A stretch of DNA of 64,000 nt from Microbulbifer sp. GL-2. Its GTDB lineage: Bacteria > Pseudomonadota > Gammaproteobacteria > Pseudomonadales > Cellvibrionaceae. The notes beneath the pieces are model-generated. The model was not told the DNA's origin. It did not search any database and was given only the letters and a program-made list of their open reading frames with translations. This document shows positions 16,917 to 25,551 of this stretch, piece after piece (positions within the stretch are counted from its first letter, which is position 1; each line of letters opens with the position of its first letter). The stretch spans positions 4,212,001 through 4,276,000 of the forward strand of contig NZ_AP019807.1 in NCBI RefSeq assembly GCF_007183175.1. The letters are read 5' to 3'. A program made the position numbers and the translations under genes.

Positions 16917-17711
16917 TTAGAGAACGCCATATTTTTTCAGCAGCTGTCGAGCTACTTTAACCCTTTCCTGTCGAACGCCTCCAAAGGTCTCCCGATCCAT
17001 ATTAATTGCAAAGTAATGCACATTATCTTTGGACTCGACGATGCCAATATACCAACCCAAAGCATAACCCTTGGCTATCTGTCCTCCGCCAGTTTTGGCG
17101 TAGAGTTTGTAACTGTCAGTTTCCTCAACCAACATTACCTGCTTGAATGAAGCCAATGTATCTGAGGACACAGGCAGTTGCCCACTAAACAGCTTATGCA
17201 GAAAATTGACTTGCTCTCGGGCAGAAATTTTCAGACTACCGTGTAACCAGAAACGATCCACTCCAGAAGATATATCCATATTTCCATAGTTAAACTTTGT
17301 CAAGTATTGATTCATTCTCTCCGCGCCGACCTGAAAGGCAATTTGCTGATAGATTGGAACCGCAGAATTTTGGAATGCCGCCCTTATCGGAAGGGGTTTT
17401 TCATACCAAACCGTAGGCCACCATTTCTGTGCAGGATACTTCTCATGATCGTAGGTGAGTTCCTGCTCTAGGCTACTTACAACACCCAAATCCAAGGCAA
17501 TCAGGGTATTTGGTATTTTGAAAGTGGAAAAAGGTGAAAGCCTGATATCCGCCCTATTCTCATTGACAACCGTAAATCTGGACTCCCGCTCATTCTTCAG
17601 AACAAAAGTACATGATTCATCACAGATCAAACCTTCAGAGGCCCAGGCAAAGCCGGATACTAGAGGAAGATAAAAAGCAATTATTCTCAGGCAGCGTTTC
17701 GTAACATTCAT
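16917..17711 (-). CDS. class D (OXA-type) beta-lactamase
   Basis: The 264-residue exported enzyme has a signal peptide ending near residue 24 (FAWASEG). The class D motifs are complete: STFK (Ser62 nucleophile, Lys65 the lysine that is carbamylated in this class), SAVP (Ser116), YGN (142-144) and KTGG (206-208). Trp155 stands where the lysine-shielding tryptophan is expected. It hydrolyses beta-lactams in the periplasm by a Ser acyl-enzyme. It lies 294 bases upstream of the BlaI-type gene on the same strand. A BlaI/BlaR1 pair would normally control such a gene, but no copy of the operator was seen before this gene. Confidence 0.9.
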   Translation of the reverse strand: MNVTKRCLRIIAFYLPLVSGFAWASEGLICDESCTFVLKNERESRFTVVNENRADIRLSPFSTFKIPNTLIALDLGVVSSLEQELTYDHEKYPAQKWWPTVWYEKPLPIRAAFQNSAVPIYQQIAFQVGAERMNQYLTKFNYGNMDISSGVDRFWLHGSLKISAREQVNFLHKLFSGQLPVSSDTLASFKQVMLVEETDSYKLYAKTGGGQIAKGYALGWYIGIVESKDNVHYFAINMDRETFGGVRQERVKVARQLLKKYGVL

Positions 17712-18032
17712 TGTCCTAATATACCTTACATTGATTCAGACACTATAAATCTGCCAAAAAAACTAAACACCGCCAGTCAGGGCCTAATAGAGCACAAACA
17801 TAGCAGCTATATAAGAGCGGTATATATTATCTCCAAAACACTGATTCAGGCCACATAGCTTTACTGAAACATTAGAGCTAACCCAAGATTACAGAAATAT
17901 TCACTGTCAACTAAAGTACCATCATTATCAAATAGGAAGCGTTCACTCACCATCCAACCCTTTACCCAATATCATCAGATGCCTACTCTGAGGACACCCT
18001 TATATGACTTGATTCCGCCAGTAAATCTATGT
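17712..18032. other. intergenic stretch upstream of the beta-lactamase
   Basis: I see no gene. It should hold the beta-lactamase promoter; a TATAGT on the minus strand near 17743-17748 is a possible -10 box but I found no matching -35. No copy of the AAAAACC/GGTTTTT palindrome is present. Confidence 0.4.
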
Positions 18033-18070
18033 TTTCTAATCTGGCAGAGTAATCCCTGCCAGATTAGAAA
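18033..18070. terminator. strong hairpin after the subtilase gene
   Basis: TTTCTAATCTGGCAG and CTGCCAGATTAGAAA form a perfect 15-bp stem with an 8-base loop, 23 bases after the minus-strand subtilase stop. A true U-run is absent. It probably ends or stabilises the transcript. Confidence 0.55.
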
Positions 18071-18092
18071 TCTTCTAAGTATCAAGTAATAA

Positions 18093-19424
18093 CTACTTTT
18101 CTGCAGTACGTGGATGGGGCTTATATCTGCCCTTACCTTTCACCTTATGCCACGCTCTTTGAGCATCAACAAAACCGAGACCTGTATTGTTAGCCCCCAA
18201 GTGTGAGTGTCTTGCTGTCGACTGAAGAGCTTGTACTACCCTTTGAGCTGCCTCACTCCCGGAGAAACCATAGTGTTCTGCAGCATCCAGCAAAAGAACG
18301 CTCACTGCTGCCAGTTGCGGTGCGGAAAAGGAACTGCCGGACTCAAAATTGGTGCTTGAAGCTGAGTAGACCGCATCACCCGAGATTGCAAAGCTTCGAT
18401 CACTAGCCAACTGATTGTACCCAGGCACGGTAGCGGTCAGTGAAACCTCGTTTGAAAAAGGCTGTAAATTGATTGCGAACATTAAGTTCTTATCACCTGG
18501 CTGACCTTCATTTTGTGCAAGGAAAGATTTTATTAACTCCAGATCGTAAGTGAAAAAGCTGCCTAGCGGCGGCAGACCTAAGTGCTCACGAACATCTGTA
18601 TTTGCTCCATCCAAGTCTGTTCCTGTATTACCAATGGATTTTGTAAAGATTTTTGTCTGCAGGATACTGGATAAATGATCGGCGAACTCCTGATCTAACT
18701 GATCGTCAGTAATGTGAAATGCCCTACTCATGTTGATAACACTGATGTCCTCACGAGCACGCATATACTCCATAGCTTCATTGTAAGTTTTACTCTCTGT
18801 ACTCACTGGAACAATAGTGGCCTTAGGCGCGATATCCAGAATGATATCAATCACGGTATTTCCGTGAAGGAATGTTATGGGATCTCCAAATTGAACTTCA
18901 GCTTCAATATTTGGATACATCTCGCGTTGCTGCTGTAATCGCGCAGGGTCAAATAAATCGAATACCGCTATAACGATCCCTTCTCCATCAAAATGCCTAA
19001 CTAAACTTTGCTGTTTGAGACTGTAGCTCGGCACATAGGGCAATAAAAATTCATTAATCGCTAACCTGAACTCATCCAATTCATGAATAGCTGCTTCAAA
19101 TGCCGGCAGGTGCTCTTGTTGATAATCTTCCGGCTGGAAAGTGTACAATAGTTCAGCCAGCACAATAAACTCAGTAATAGACTGGCCCCACTTATGCATC
19201 AGTAGATCTTCTACCATGTATAAAGACTTATACCTTCCCTGGTATTGATCGAAATCAGCAGCTAAGTAACTATCAAATATCGGGGTAATGGGCTCTTCCC
19301 AAGGCCAGGGAGTCAGTTCTTTGATGATATCCAGAGACTCTCGTGCTTGCTCTACATTAGGATCTGATGCGAACACCTTAAAACTGAATACGACCAGCAG
19401 AACCGTCAATATAACCTTATTCAA
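18093..19424 (-). CDS. secreted subtilase-like (S8 family) protein
   Basis: The 443-residue protein has a signal peptide (about 1-19, ending KVFAS). A helical N-terminal region of some 120 residues follows, then a subtilase-like domain. The putative triad is Asp156 (IVIAVFDLFD), His187 (FLHGNTVIDIILDIAPKA) and Ser365 (SGSSFSAPQLAAV), with Asn266 in IGNTG as oxyanion residue. The motifs are diverged from the standard D-S/T-G, H-G-T and G-T-S-M-A-x-P, so peptidase activity is likely but not certain. It is alone, between hairpin 18033-18070 and a 379-base gap. Confidence 0.75.
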   Translation of the reverse strand: MNKVILTVLLVVFSFKVFASDPNVEQARESLDIIKELTPWPWEEPITPIFDSYLAADFDQYQGRYKSLYMVEDLLMHKWGQSITEFIVLAELLYTFQPEDYQQEHLPAFEAAIHELDEFRLAINEFLLPYVPSYSLKQQSLVRHFDGEGIVIAVFDLFDPARLQQQREMYPNIEAEVQFGDPITFLHGNTVIDIILDIAPKATIVPVSTESKTYNEAMEYMRAREDISVINMSRAFHITDDQLDQEFADHLSSILQTKIFTKSIGNTGTDLDGANTDVREHLGLPPLGSFFTYDLELIKSFLAQNEGQPGDKNLMFAINLQPFSNEVSLTATVPGYNQLASDRSFAISGDAVYSASSTNFESGSSFSAPQLAAVSVLLLDAAEHYGFSGSEAAQRVVQALQSTARHSHLGANNTGLGFVDAQRAWHKVKGKGRYKPHPRTAEK

Positions 19425-19803
19425 AACTATTTTCCTTTTATACTGGAATTTATTTGGATATTTTAGTTTGGACTACTACAAGCCAAGGGTGACAACACCG
19501 CAATTTCTCCCCGGCAGGATCTCTTAGCAGTGAATAAATAGGAACATGGAAGATACGGAAAGGCAATGATAGGCTAACAAACTTTGAGTAAAGTTACCTT
19601 TAATTGAATAGGCTTTAAATTGAAAAACCAGGAGGAGATACTGAACGATTCAGGTCTATTTGATAACAATAAGTGAGAAACCAAAATACGGTCAATTATG
19701 CTAGTTTATCTTTACTAAATTAGAATTCACCTGACAAGCACCCTCTAAAAATGTCACTGTGGAATCAAGCCTAAAATCAGATTTAACACTATAAAATCTG
19801 CAT
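19425..19803. other. AT-rich intergenic stretch
   Basis: No gene, RNA or repeat recognised. It separates two minus-strand genes and presumably holds the subtilase promoter. Confidence 0.4.
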
Positions 19804-20328
19804 TCAATCACGTCTAAGATCGATTTTAAGTTTCCATATTTTGCCCCAGTGAATATGATTGCCATAGAAAATAGGTTCTTTGAGGCTATGATTTCGCGAG
19901 GTTAAACTTACCTGGCTTTTTTCGAGGGTACCCGCGCTTCTATTTACGCCCGATCTGACGGGAATCAGGACAACATACCCATATCCCCCTTTTTTTGCCC
20001 ATTCTTTGGAATGAAGGTGATCCAAGTCACCCAGACCACTATCAGGCTTTTCGAAACCAGCTTTCTCCCACGCAGTTCCATAACTTGTATAATTAGGGTT
20101 GACCCAAATATGCTCTTCCTCTGGAATATAATCCCTCAGTGTCGAGTTTGTAATATTTTTTAGGCGGAGAGCATTATCTGAAGTAACTCCTGGGATTGAT
20201 ATAACGGTTCCAAGACTCCTTAAGACTTGCTCATCTCTAACCGCAACAGGCAAGTCATCTTTTAAAACTAGAGTGTCGCGCTTTTCATCATACGTTCGAT
20301 TGAAGTCATTTTCGTCTATTGTAAACAT
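19804..20328 (-). CDS. hypothetical protein with a possible HNH-like C-terminus
   Basis: I use the second of two adjacent ATGs because GGAGGGAA stands six bases before it, giving 174 residues. There is no signal peptide and no membrane span. The C-terminal half has DLDHLHSKEWAKKGGYGYV, RSGVNRSAG, then SRNHS and YGNHIHWGKIWKLKI. The clustered Asp-His-x-His, Asn and His residues remind one of HNH/His-Me-finger nuclease toxins, but I cannot place it in a family. No immunity-like partner, secretion leader or Rhs/CDI carrier adjoins it. Local DNA is AT-rich, suggesting acquisition. Confidence 0.55.
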   Translation of the reverse strand: MFTIDENDFNRTYDEKRDTLVLKDDLPVAVRDEQVLRSLGTVISIPGVTSDNALRLKNITNSTLRDYIPEEEHIWVNPNYTSYGTAWEKAGFEKPDSGLGDLDHLHSKEWAKKGGYGYVVLIPVRSGVNRSAGTLEKSQVSLTSRNHSLKEPIFYGNHIHWGKIWKLKIDLRRD

Positions 20329-20331
20329 CAT

Positions 20332-20797
20332 TTCCCTCCAATTTTTATTAAAACCCAGAAATTAATTTAAAATATAATTATCAGTTTATTTATGCATCAT
20401 AAAAAATCCATCTCCTTCTGATTACGGAGATACTTTAAGGAGCGCTATACAAAGCACATCATACATAGCGGAACAGATAATCATGACAGGCAATCAGGAC
20501 GAACAATACTTGATCACCTCACGAATAGACCATGGGTATACACGCTTTTGCCTGAAAGCGATCTCAATATTTTATGGTATTCCCCGATATGTCAATAGCC
20601 CTGGCACTTAATTCTTTATAAGAGGGCAAATCTTCGGATGGTTTAAGCAGAATTGGTCCATATCGACTGTACTACTCATAAACTAGGAGAATATTTTCAG
20701 CATGTGCACCTCTCAAACACTGAATGCCACCACTGCCTAATATATAAATTACCTTTAGTGTTCGCCGGAATTTTTTATTTTTCCACTTCATTGAGAA
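20332..20797. other. intergenic stretch with one short frame
   Basis: Nothing is convincing. A 42-codon plus-strand frame at 20483-20611 (MTGNQDEQYLITSRIDHG...) has no ribosome site and no recognisable relatives. A short purine-rich segment precedes the stop of btuF on the other side. Confidence 0.35.
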
Positions 20798-21724
20798 TTA
20801 CAGACCATCTTTAGCTGTAGTACCTGCATCAATCTTCATTCGCTCATTGTTCAGATAATCACAAACCATTTCCATCCCATCCAACACTCTAAAGGTATGC
20901 CTCTGGATAATATCTGGGGGTACAAAATAGAGGCTGTCATTTTTCACTGCAGTGAGTGTCGGATAGTCTTTCCAGGCATCCAGCCAATCTGGTCGGCTTT
21001 CTCCCATGCCGCTGGAAATAATCACGTCAGGATTCCGGTTAAGAACAGACTCGATACTGATCTTGGGCGCTAAAACCATTGCATCAGCAAATGCATTACG
21101 ACCACTACAAGTTTGGATCACATCGCTGATCAAATGCTCGCCGTTGAGTGTTTGGAGTGGGTCATTCCATACCTGGTAGAATACACTTACCGGTGTTTTT
21201 TTCTTGTTGCTATGCTGGAGTTCATTTAGCCTCTTAAGCCACTCGCTTGCGGTGCGATCCGCATTCTCCGTTGTGCCGGCAAGCTCACCAAATAGTCTTA
21301 CATTCTTTGCAATATCTTCCAGAGTTCGGGACTCAGTAACGAATACCGTAAAGCCGAGATCATCCAGCTTTTGAATCATTTCATCGCCATTTCCCGACCC
21401 CCAGGCGACAATCAGATCCGGTTTCAGAGCCAGCAAAGATTCATAGCTTAGTGCCTTGTAATTGCCAATCTTTGGTAACTTCTTTGCCTGCTCGGGATAA
21501 TCGCTGTAGCTAACAGCAGCAACCAGCTTCTCTCCCGCACCTGCGCTGTAGAAATTTTCTACAATATGTGGAGCCAGGGCAACAATACGCTCTGCCGGCG
21601 CTGCCAATTCGATCCAGTGCCCCCGTGCATCCTGTACACGTACTGGTTTATCGGCCCAACAAGAGCCTACCCAAAAAAGGCTCAGGGTAGTAATGAAGAT
21701 TGTGAAAATACTGCGAGACATCAT
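20798..21724 (-). CDS. btuF: cobalamin ABC transporter substrate-binding protein
   Basis: The 308-residue periplasmic protein has a signal peptide ending near residue 24 (GSCWA-DKPVRV). The BtuF/FhuD fold is shown by RIVALAPHIVENFYSAGAGEKLVAAVSYSDYPEQAKKLPKIGNY, SYESLLALKPDLIVAW and the Cys in ISDVIQTCSGRNAF. It delivers corrinoids to BtuCD. It is the last gene of the cobalamin operon, 45 bases after cobS, and well away from btuC-btuD, which lie in the middle of the same operon. Confidence 0.9.
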   Translation of the reverse strand: MMSRSIFTIFITTLSLFWVGSCWADKPVRVQDARGHWIELAAPAERIVALAPHIVENFYSAGAGEKLVAAVSYSDYPEQAKKLPKIGNYKALSYESLLALKPDLIVAWGSGNGDEMIQKLDDLGFTVFVTESRTLEDIAKNVRLFGELAGTTENADRTASEWLKRLNELQHSNKKKTPVSVFYQVWNDPLQTLNGEHLISDVIQTCSGRNAFADAMVLAPKISIESVLNRNPDVIISSGMGESRPDWLDAWKDYPTLTAVKNDSLYFVPPDIIQRHTFRVLDGMEMVCDYLNNERMKIDAGTTAKDGL

Positions 21725-21769
21725 TTAACTCGTCTAACTCTAAATTTATTGTTTTGTAACACTCAAATT

Positions 21770-22582
21770 TCAAATACTGGCAAGAGCTACCCACAGAATT
21801 AGTACTGTAAGTTCGATAATTTCGACCAGGCCACCCAGACAATCACCGGTATAGCCACCGATAGTTTTCTCCCATAAGTGGCGCCAACAAAGAATCAGCA
21901 CAGGTAAAGCAATAGCCATTCCAACTACGATGGCTATAGGAGCTGCTGCAAAGGCGATGGCCATAACGATAACTACCACAGGTAATAGTTCCCACCTTCT
22001 CTTTGAGCCAGATGGTGGAACAAAACCCTCCACACGGGCGTAGTCTGAAATACTCATTAGAGATAACGCTGCTGCCCTGGCCAACATCGGCGACAGTACC
22101 AGCGGCAGGTATATCCAGTTTTCTATCGCATCCGGCTGGGTTGTAAGTAGAGTTGCGATCGCTGCGAATTTAATCAGTAGAAATACAACAAGGGCAACAA
22201 CCGCAACTGAGCCACAATGTGGATCATGCATTACAGTCAGGATTCGATTGCGCCGCTCTTCAGGGGCAGCGCATTTGTGACCGGCAAAGTAGGCATCAGT
22301 ACAATCGGCAAGGCCATCAAGATGTAAGGCACCAGTTAAAATGACCCAAAATCCCAGCAATATTGACGCCTGTAGCTGAATTCCCAGTGGGGCCAGCAGG
22401 TATGCTGCGGCAGATAATAGGAGTCCAATAACAACCCCAACTAACGGATAGAAGTATATTGACCGCTCTACTGTTTCGTTATCGACCCGTCGCAACAATC
22501 CAGCTACTGGCAGCCGGGTGAGAAAGACCAGTGCATATAGGAATGCCTGGATAAGATCTGAAAACTTACGGACAATAAACAT
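21770..22582 (-). CDS. cobS: adenosylcobinamide-GDP ribazoletransferase (cobalamin synthase)
   Basis: I start at the ATG at 22582 (270 residues, MFIVRKFSDLIQAFLYALVF) rather than an in-frame ATG at 22657 inside cobC. Family features: FLTRLPV, YFYPLVGVVIG, GALHLDGLADCTDAYFAGH with the metal-binding Asp cluster, RNRILTVMHDPHCGSVAV and GGYTGDCLGG near the end, on several membrane spans. It joins adenosylcobinamide-GDP to alpha-ribazole(-phosphate), the last step but one of B12 synthesis. It overlaps the end of cobC by 17 bases. Confidence 0.92.
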   Translation of the reverse strand: MFIVRKFSDLIQAFLYALVFLTRLPVAGLLRRVDNETVERSIYFYPLVGVVIGLLLSAAAYLLAPLGIQLQASILLGFWVILTGALHLDGLADCTDAYFAGHKCAAPEERRNRILTVMHDPHCGSVAVVALVVFLLIKFAAIATLLTTQPDAIENWIYLPLVLSPMLARAAALSLMSISDYARVEGFVPPSGSKRRWELLPVVVIVMAIAFAAAPIAIVVGMAIALPVLILCWRHLWEKTIGGYTGDCLGGLVEIIELTVLILWVALASI

Positions 22583-23179
22583 AGGCACCCTGCTCCGGGT
22601 AGGGAATCCCAAAAGTCTCGCTATTGCAGTCGTATTCCATTGATGCGGCAAATCCATACCCCACCTGTAACGACATCATCTGACTGGGGCCCCAACCATG
22701 GGCAATGCTCAGCAATAACTTGATCACGCCACCATGGGTCACCAATAGCAAGGATTCTCCCGAGTAGCAAACAGCCAGCTCGCTAATAGTCTGTAGTACC
22801 CTGGACTTAAAAGCTGTAAAAGATTCGCCACCTGGGGGGAGTACTTGTCTGGCTCACGGCTCCATGCATCACACAATGCTTGTTGCTCGGTCCAGATTTT
22901 ATCGACCGACTGCCCTTCCCACTCCCCAAAACCAATTTCGCGGATACCCGAAGAGGATCTCACTGGCAACTTTTTATCGAAGCCAAGTTGGGCAGCGAAA
23001 GCCTGGCATCGACCCAGTGGGGAAGTAACGATTCGATCCCATGAGCCAGCTAGCTCCTCAAGCCCACGAGTCATCTGAGCCCAGCCTTCGTCAGTCAAGG
23101 GGACATCAATCTGCCCACGAAATATACTACCGCCAGAGCAGGCACCATGGCGTAACAAATCAATCCGCAATAGGTACAC
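22566..23179 (-). pseudogene. cobC: alpha-ribazole phosphatase, frameshifted (probable sequence indel)
   Basis: The histidine-phosphatase start is intact (LRIDLLRHGACSGG, RGQIDVPLTDEGW, GEWEGQSVDKIW). The frame is lost at a run of six C (minus strand; 22834-22839) and stops at 22739. One added C restores YSPPGGESFTAFKSRVLQTISELAVCYSGESLLLVTHGGVIKLLL through to the stop at 22566, including the second catalytic His. The enzyme dephosphorylates alpha-ribazole phosphate or adenosylcobalamin phosphate. The coding sequence beyond the shift is undamaged, so the break looks recent or is an assembly error. It overlaps cobT by 20 bases and cobS by 17. Confidence 0.85.
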
Positions 23180-24203
23180 CTGCTTCGCTGAAGGTAAACA
23201 TTTTGTTATGCAGGTTAAGTGCTTGCCTGATAATACTCACCGCCAATACAGCACCGGTGCCCTCCCCCAACCGCATATTGAAGTTAAGCATGGGGCTAAC
23301 CCCCATACACTCTAGAGCCAATTTGTGACCGAATTCATCAGATAAATGGGCATAAAGTAACCAGGGTTTTACTGAGGGGTTGATAGCCCCCGCAATAGCG
23401 GCTGCGGCCGTGGCCATAAATCCGTCGACCAATACCGGAGTACTGCGCTGGGCATTGGCGATAAAAGCCCCGACCAATGCGGCAATTTCAAAACCGCCCA
23501 GAATACGCAGAATGTCTAGTGGAGAGCTCAACGCTGAACGGTGCTGTTCCAGCGCCGATTCAATCAGCTCAACCTTGCGAGCGAGTACCTCATCATCAAT
23601 ACCAGTTCCACGGCCTGTGATATCGACCACTTTCAAATCGAACAGCGCTGCAAAAATAGCAGCCGCTGAGGCGGTGTTGCCGATGCCCATATCACCGCCG
23701 ATAAAACAGTCACTATTGCTGGACTGTCGGCGCCCAGCATTAAGTGCACATACCAGCTGCGTCTGAGTCATCGCAGCATTACTCTGAGAAAAATCTGCCG
23801 TAGAGGGCGCTATGAATTCATCTATCAGTTCAGGATGCTCAACAGGTACCACACAGCCCAGGTTGATTGCAGCAAAATCGGCATTATGCTCGCGGCTCAA
23901 CACATTGATTGCAGCACCACCCTCGCAAAAAATATTGAGCATCACCGAAGTGACTGCCTGGGGGAACCGGGATGTTCCCTGGGCAGCGATACCATGATCG
24001 GCTCCGAACACACGTACAGACAGGTGTTCCAGCTGAGGTCGCTCTCTGCCCTGGAATCCGGCAAAATCTATAGCGATACTTTCCAGCCGGCCGAGCGCAC
24101 CTTCCGGCTTTATTAATTGTTTCTGTCGAGCTGTAGCTGCATGTCGAGCAGATTGGTCCGGCGCTGGAGCCGGCTGATAAAGCCAGTGCATTTTATCCGC
24201 CAT
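23160..24203 (-). CDS. cobT: nicotinate-nucleotide--dimethylbenzimidazole phosphoribosyltransferase
   Basis: The 347-residue CobT forms alpha-ribazole 5'-phosphate from DMB and nicotinate mononucleotide. Visible family segments are KPEGALGRLE, RVFGADHGIAAQGTSRFPQAVT, FCEGGAAINVLSR, GGDMGIGNTASAAAI, GRGTGIDD, GGFEIAALVGAF and the Glu in MRLGEGTGAVLA (catalytic base region). GAGAGG precedes the ATG. It lies 24 bases after cobU. It belongs to the nucleotide-loop branch of the operon together with cobU, cobS and cobC. Confidence 0.93.
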   Translation of the reverse strand: MADKMHWLYQPAPAPDQSARHAATARQKQLIKPEGALGRLESIAIDFAGFQGRERPQLEHLSVRVFGADHGIAAQGTSRFPQAVTSVMLNIFCEGGAAINVLSREHNADFAAINLGCVVPVEHPELIDEFIAPSTADFSQSNAAMTQTQLVCALNAGRRQSSNSDCFIGGDMGIGNTASAAAIFAALFDLKVVDITGRGTGIDDEVLARKVELIESALEQHRSALSSPLDILRILGGFEIAALVGAFIANAQRSTPVLVDGFMATAAAAIAGAINPSVKPWLLYAHLSDEFGHKLALECMGVSPMLNFNMRLGEGTGAVLAVSIIRQALNLHNKMFTFSEAGVPIAD

Positions 24204-24227
24204 GGTTATATGCCTCTCGCGCTCAAT

Positions 24228-24776
24228 TTATTTAACAGTTAGCGGTAAACCGGCAATGGCCAGGGTTACGCTGTCTGCCCTTTCCGCCAACGCCTGGTGC
24301 AACCACCCTGCAGCGTCCACAAATTCCCGGGATAACTGCCCAAGTGGCACTATGCCCGAGCCAACCTCATTGCTAACAAAAATCCAGGGAGTAGCGCCGT
24401 TGTTTGGATTGCTACGCTTTAGCTCGATGCATTGCAGCAGTGCGTTACGTTCGCGTTCCCATACCCCCTGATGGATACAGTTGCTGAGCCACAGGGTCAG
24501 GCAATCCACTAGAATACAGTGGGTGTGTGGAGCTGCTATCAGAGCTTCAGCCAGAGCGATGGGCTCTTCTATGGTCTGCCAGCGTTGATCCCGTTCACTC
24601 TGGTGTTGAGCGATACGCGAACGCATTTCCTCGTCCCCTGCAGTGGCAGTTGCCACATAAGTAAGCCCGCTTGCGTTATTGCTTTGTAACCAGTGTTCAG
24701 CGCGCTGCTGTGCCAGTCGGCTTTTACCGCTGCGGGCGCCGCCCAGTATCAAGTGCACTTCACTATTGCTATACAT
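24228..24776 (-). CDS. cobU: bifunctional adenosylcobinamide kinase/guanylyltransferase
   Basis: The 182-residue enzyme phosphorylates adenosylcobinamide and transfers GMP to it. The P-loop is GGARSGKS near residue 12, and the fold markers are TYVATATAGDEEMRSRIAQHQSERDQRW and LVDCLTLWLSN. The C-terminal FVSNEVGSGIVPLGQLSREFVDAAG is diagnostic. The start overlaps the btuD stop by 8 bases. It is also called CobP in the aerobic-pathway nomenclature. Confidence 0.93.
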   Translation of the reverse strand: MYSNSEVHLILGGARSGKSRLAQQRAEHWLQSNNASGLTYVATATAGDEEMRSRIAQHQSERDQRWQTIEEPIALAEALIAAPHTHCILVDCLTLWLSNCIHQGVWERERNALLQCIELKRSNPNNGATPWIFVSNEVGSGIVPLGQLSREFVDAAGWLHQALAERADSVTLAIAGLPLTVK

Positions 24777-25551
24777 CAGCCACCACCAGAGATTTACCCG
24801 TCACTGGATGTGGTATCACCGTGACACTGTACCCATAAAGCTGTTGCATATTTTCTGCTGTCAGCACGTTTTCAGCGCTCCCATAAGCCATACTGCGCCC
24901 TTGCTTCAGGGCGAGAATCCGGTCGCTGTAACCACTGGCATGGGCGAGATCGTGCACCGTCATCACAACAGCCACGCCGCTCCGGGCAAAATCCCGCACA
25001 GCCCTCATCATTCCATACTGATGTGCGATATCGAGGCTGGTGGCCGGCTCATCTAACAAAAGCAAACGATCGCCTCCGTCTTCAGCACGCCAGATTTGGG
25101 CCATTACCCTTGCCAGCTGCAATCGCTGCTGTTCACCGCCCGATAGTGTGGGATAGAGACGTTCGGATAAGTGGCTAACATCTAGCGCCGCCATGGCTTC
25201 CAGACAGATTTTCCTATCTCGCTCAGTTCCTGTCGCATGTGGTGTTCGACTAAGAGCCACCAGTTCCAGCCCGGTAAAAGCAAATGAAAGCGAATTGTTC
25301 TGCGGTAAAACGGCCAGTTGCCTTGCTCGATTACGGGCAGGCAAACTGGAGAGAGACTCACTTTTAAAATAAACCCGCCCATTCTCCATCGCGGCTTCGC
25401 CACAAAGTGCACGTAACAGAGTCGACTTACCAGCGCCATTCGGACCAATTACACAAACCAGTTCGCCGACATCAACCTCAAGGTGTACGTCGGTAAGTAG
25501 TGGTCGATTGTCCACACTGACAGAGACTCCCTCTGCGTATAGCAGAGCCAC
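24769..25551 (-). CDS. btuD: corrinoid ABC transporter ATP-binding protein
   Basis: I start at the GTG at 25551, which shares a base with the btuC stop (TAGTG) and follows AGGGGG. This gives 260 residues, the family's length; the open frame further upstream only shadows btuC. ATPase motifs: Walker A GPNGAGKST, Q-loop LPQNN, signature LSGGEQQRLQLARVMAQ, Walker B LLLLDEPATSLD, H-loop VHDLAHA. It powers BtuC. Relatives include haemin and siderophore ATPases; the neighbours decide for cobalamin. Confidence 0.9.
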   Translation of the reverse strand: MALLYAEGVSVSVDNRPLLTDVHLEVDVGELVCVIGPNGAGKSTLLRALCGEAAMENGRVYFKSESLSSLPARNRARQLAVLPQNNSLSFAFTGLELVALSRTPHATGTERDRKICLEAMAALDVSHLSERLYPTLSGGEQQRLQLARVMAQIWRAEDGGDRLLLLDEPATSLDIAHQYGMMRAVRDFARSGVAVVMTVHDLAHASGYSDRILALKQGRSMAYGSAENVLTAENMQQLYGYSVTVIPHPVTGKSLVVADV

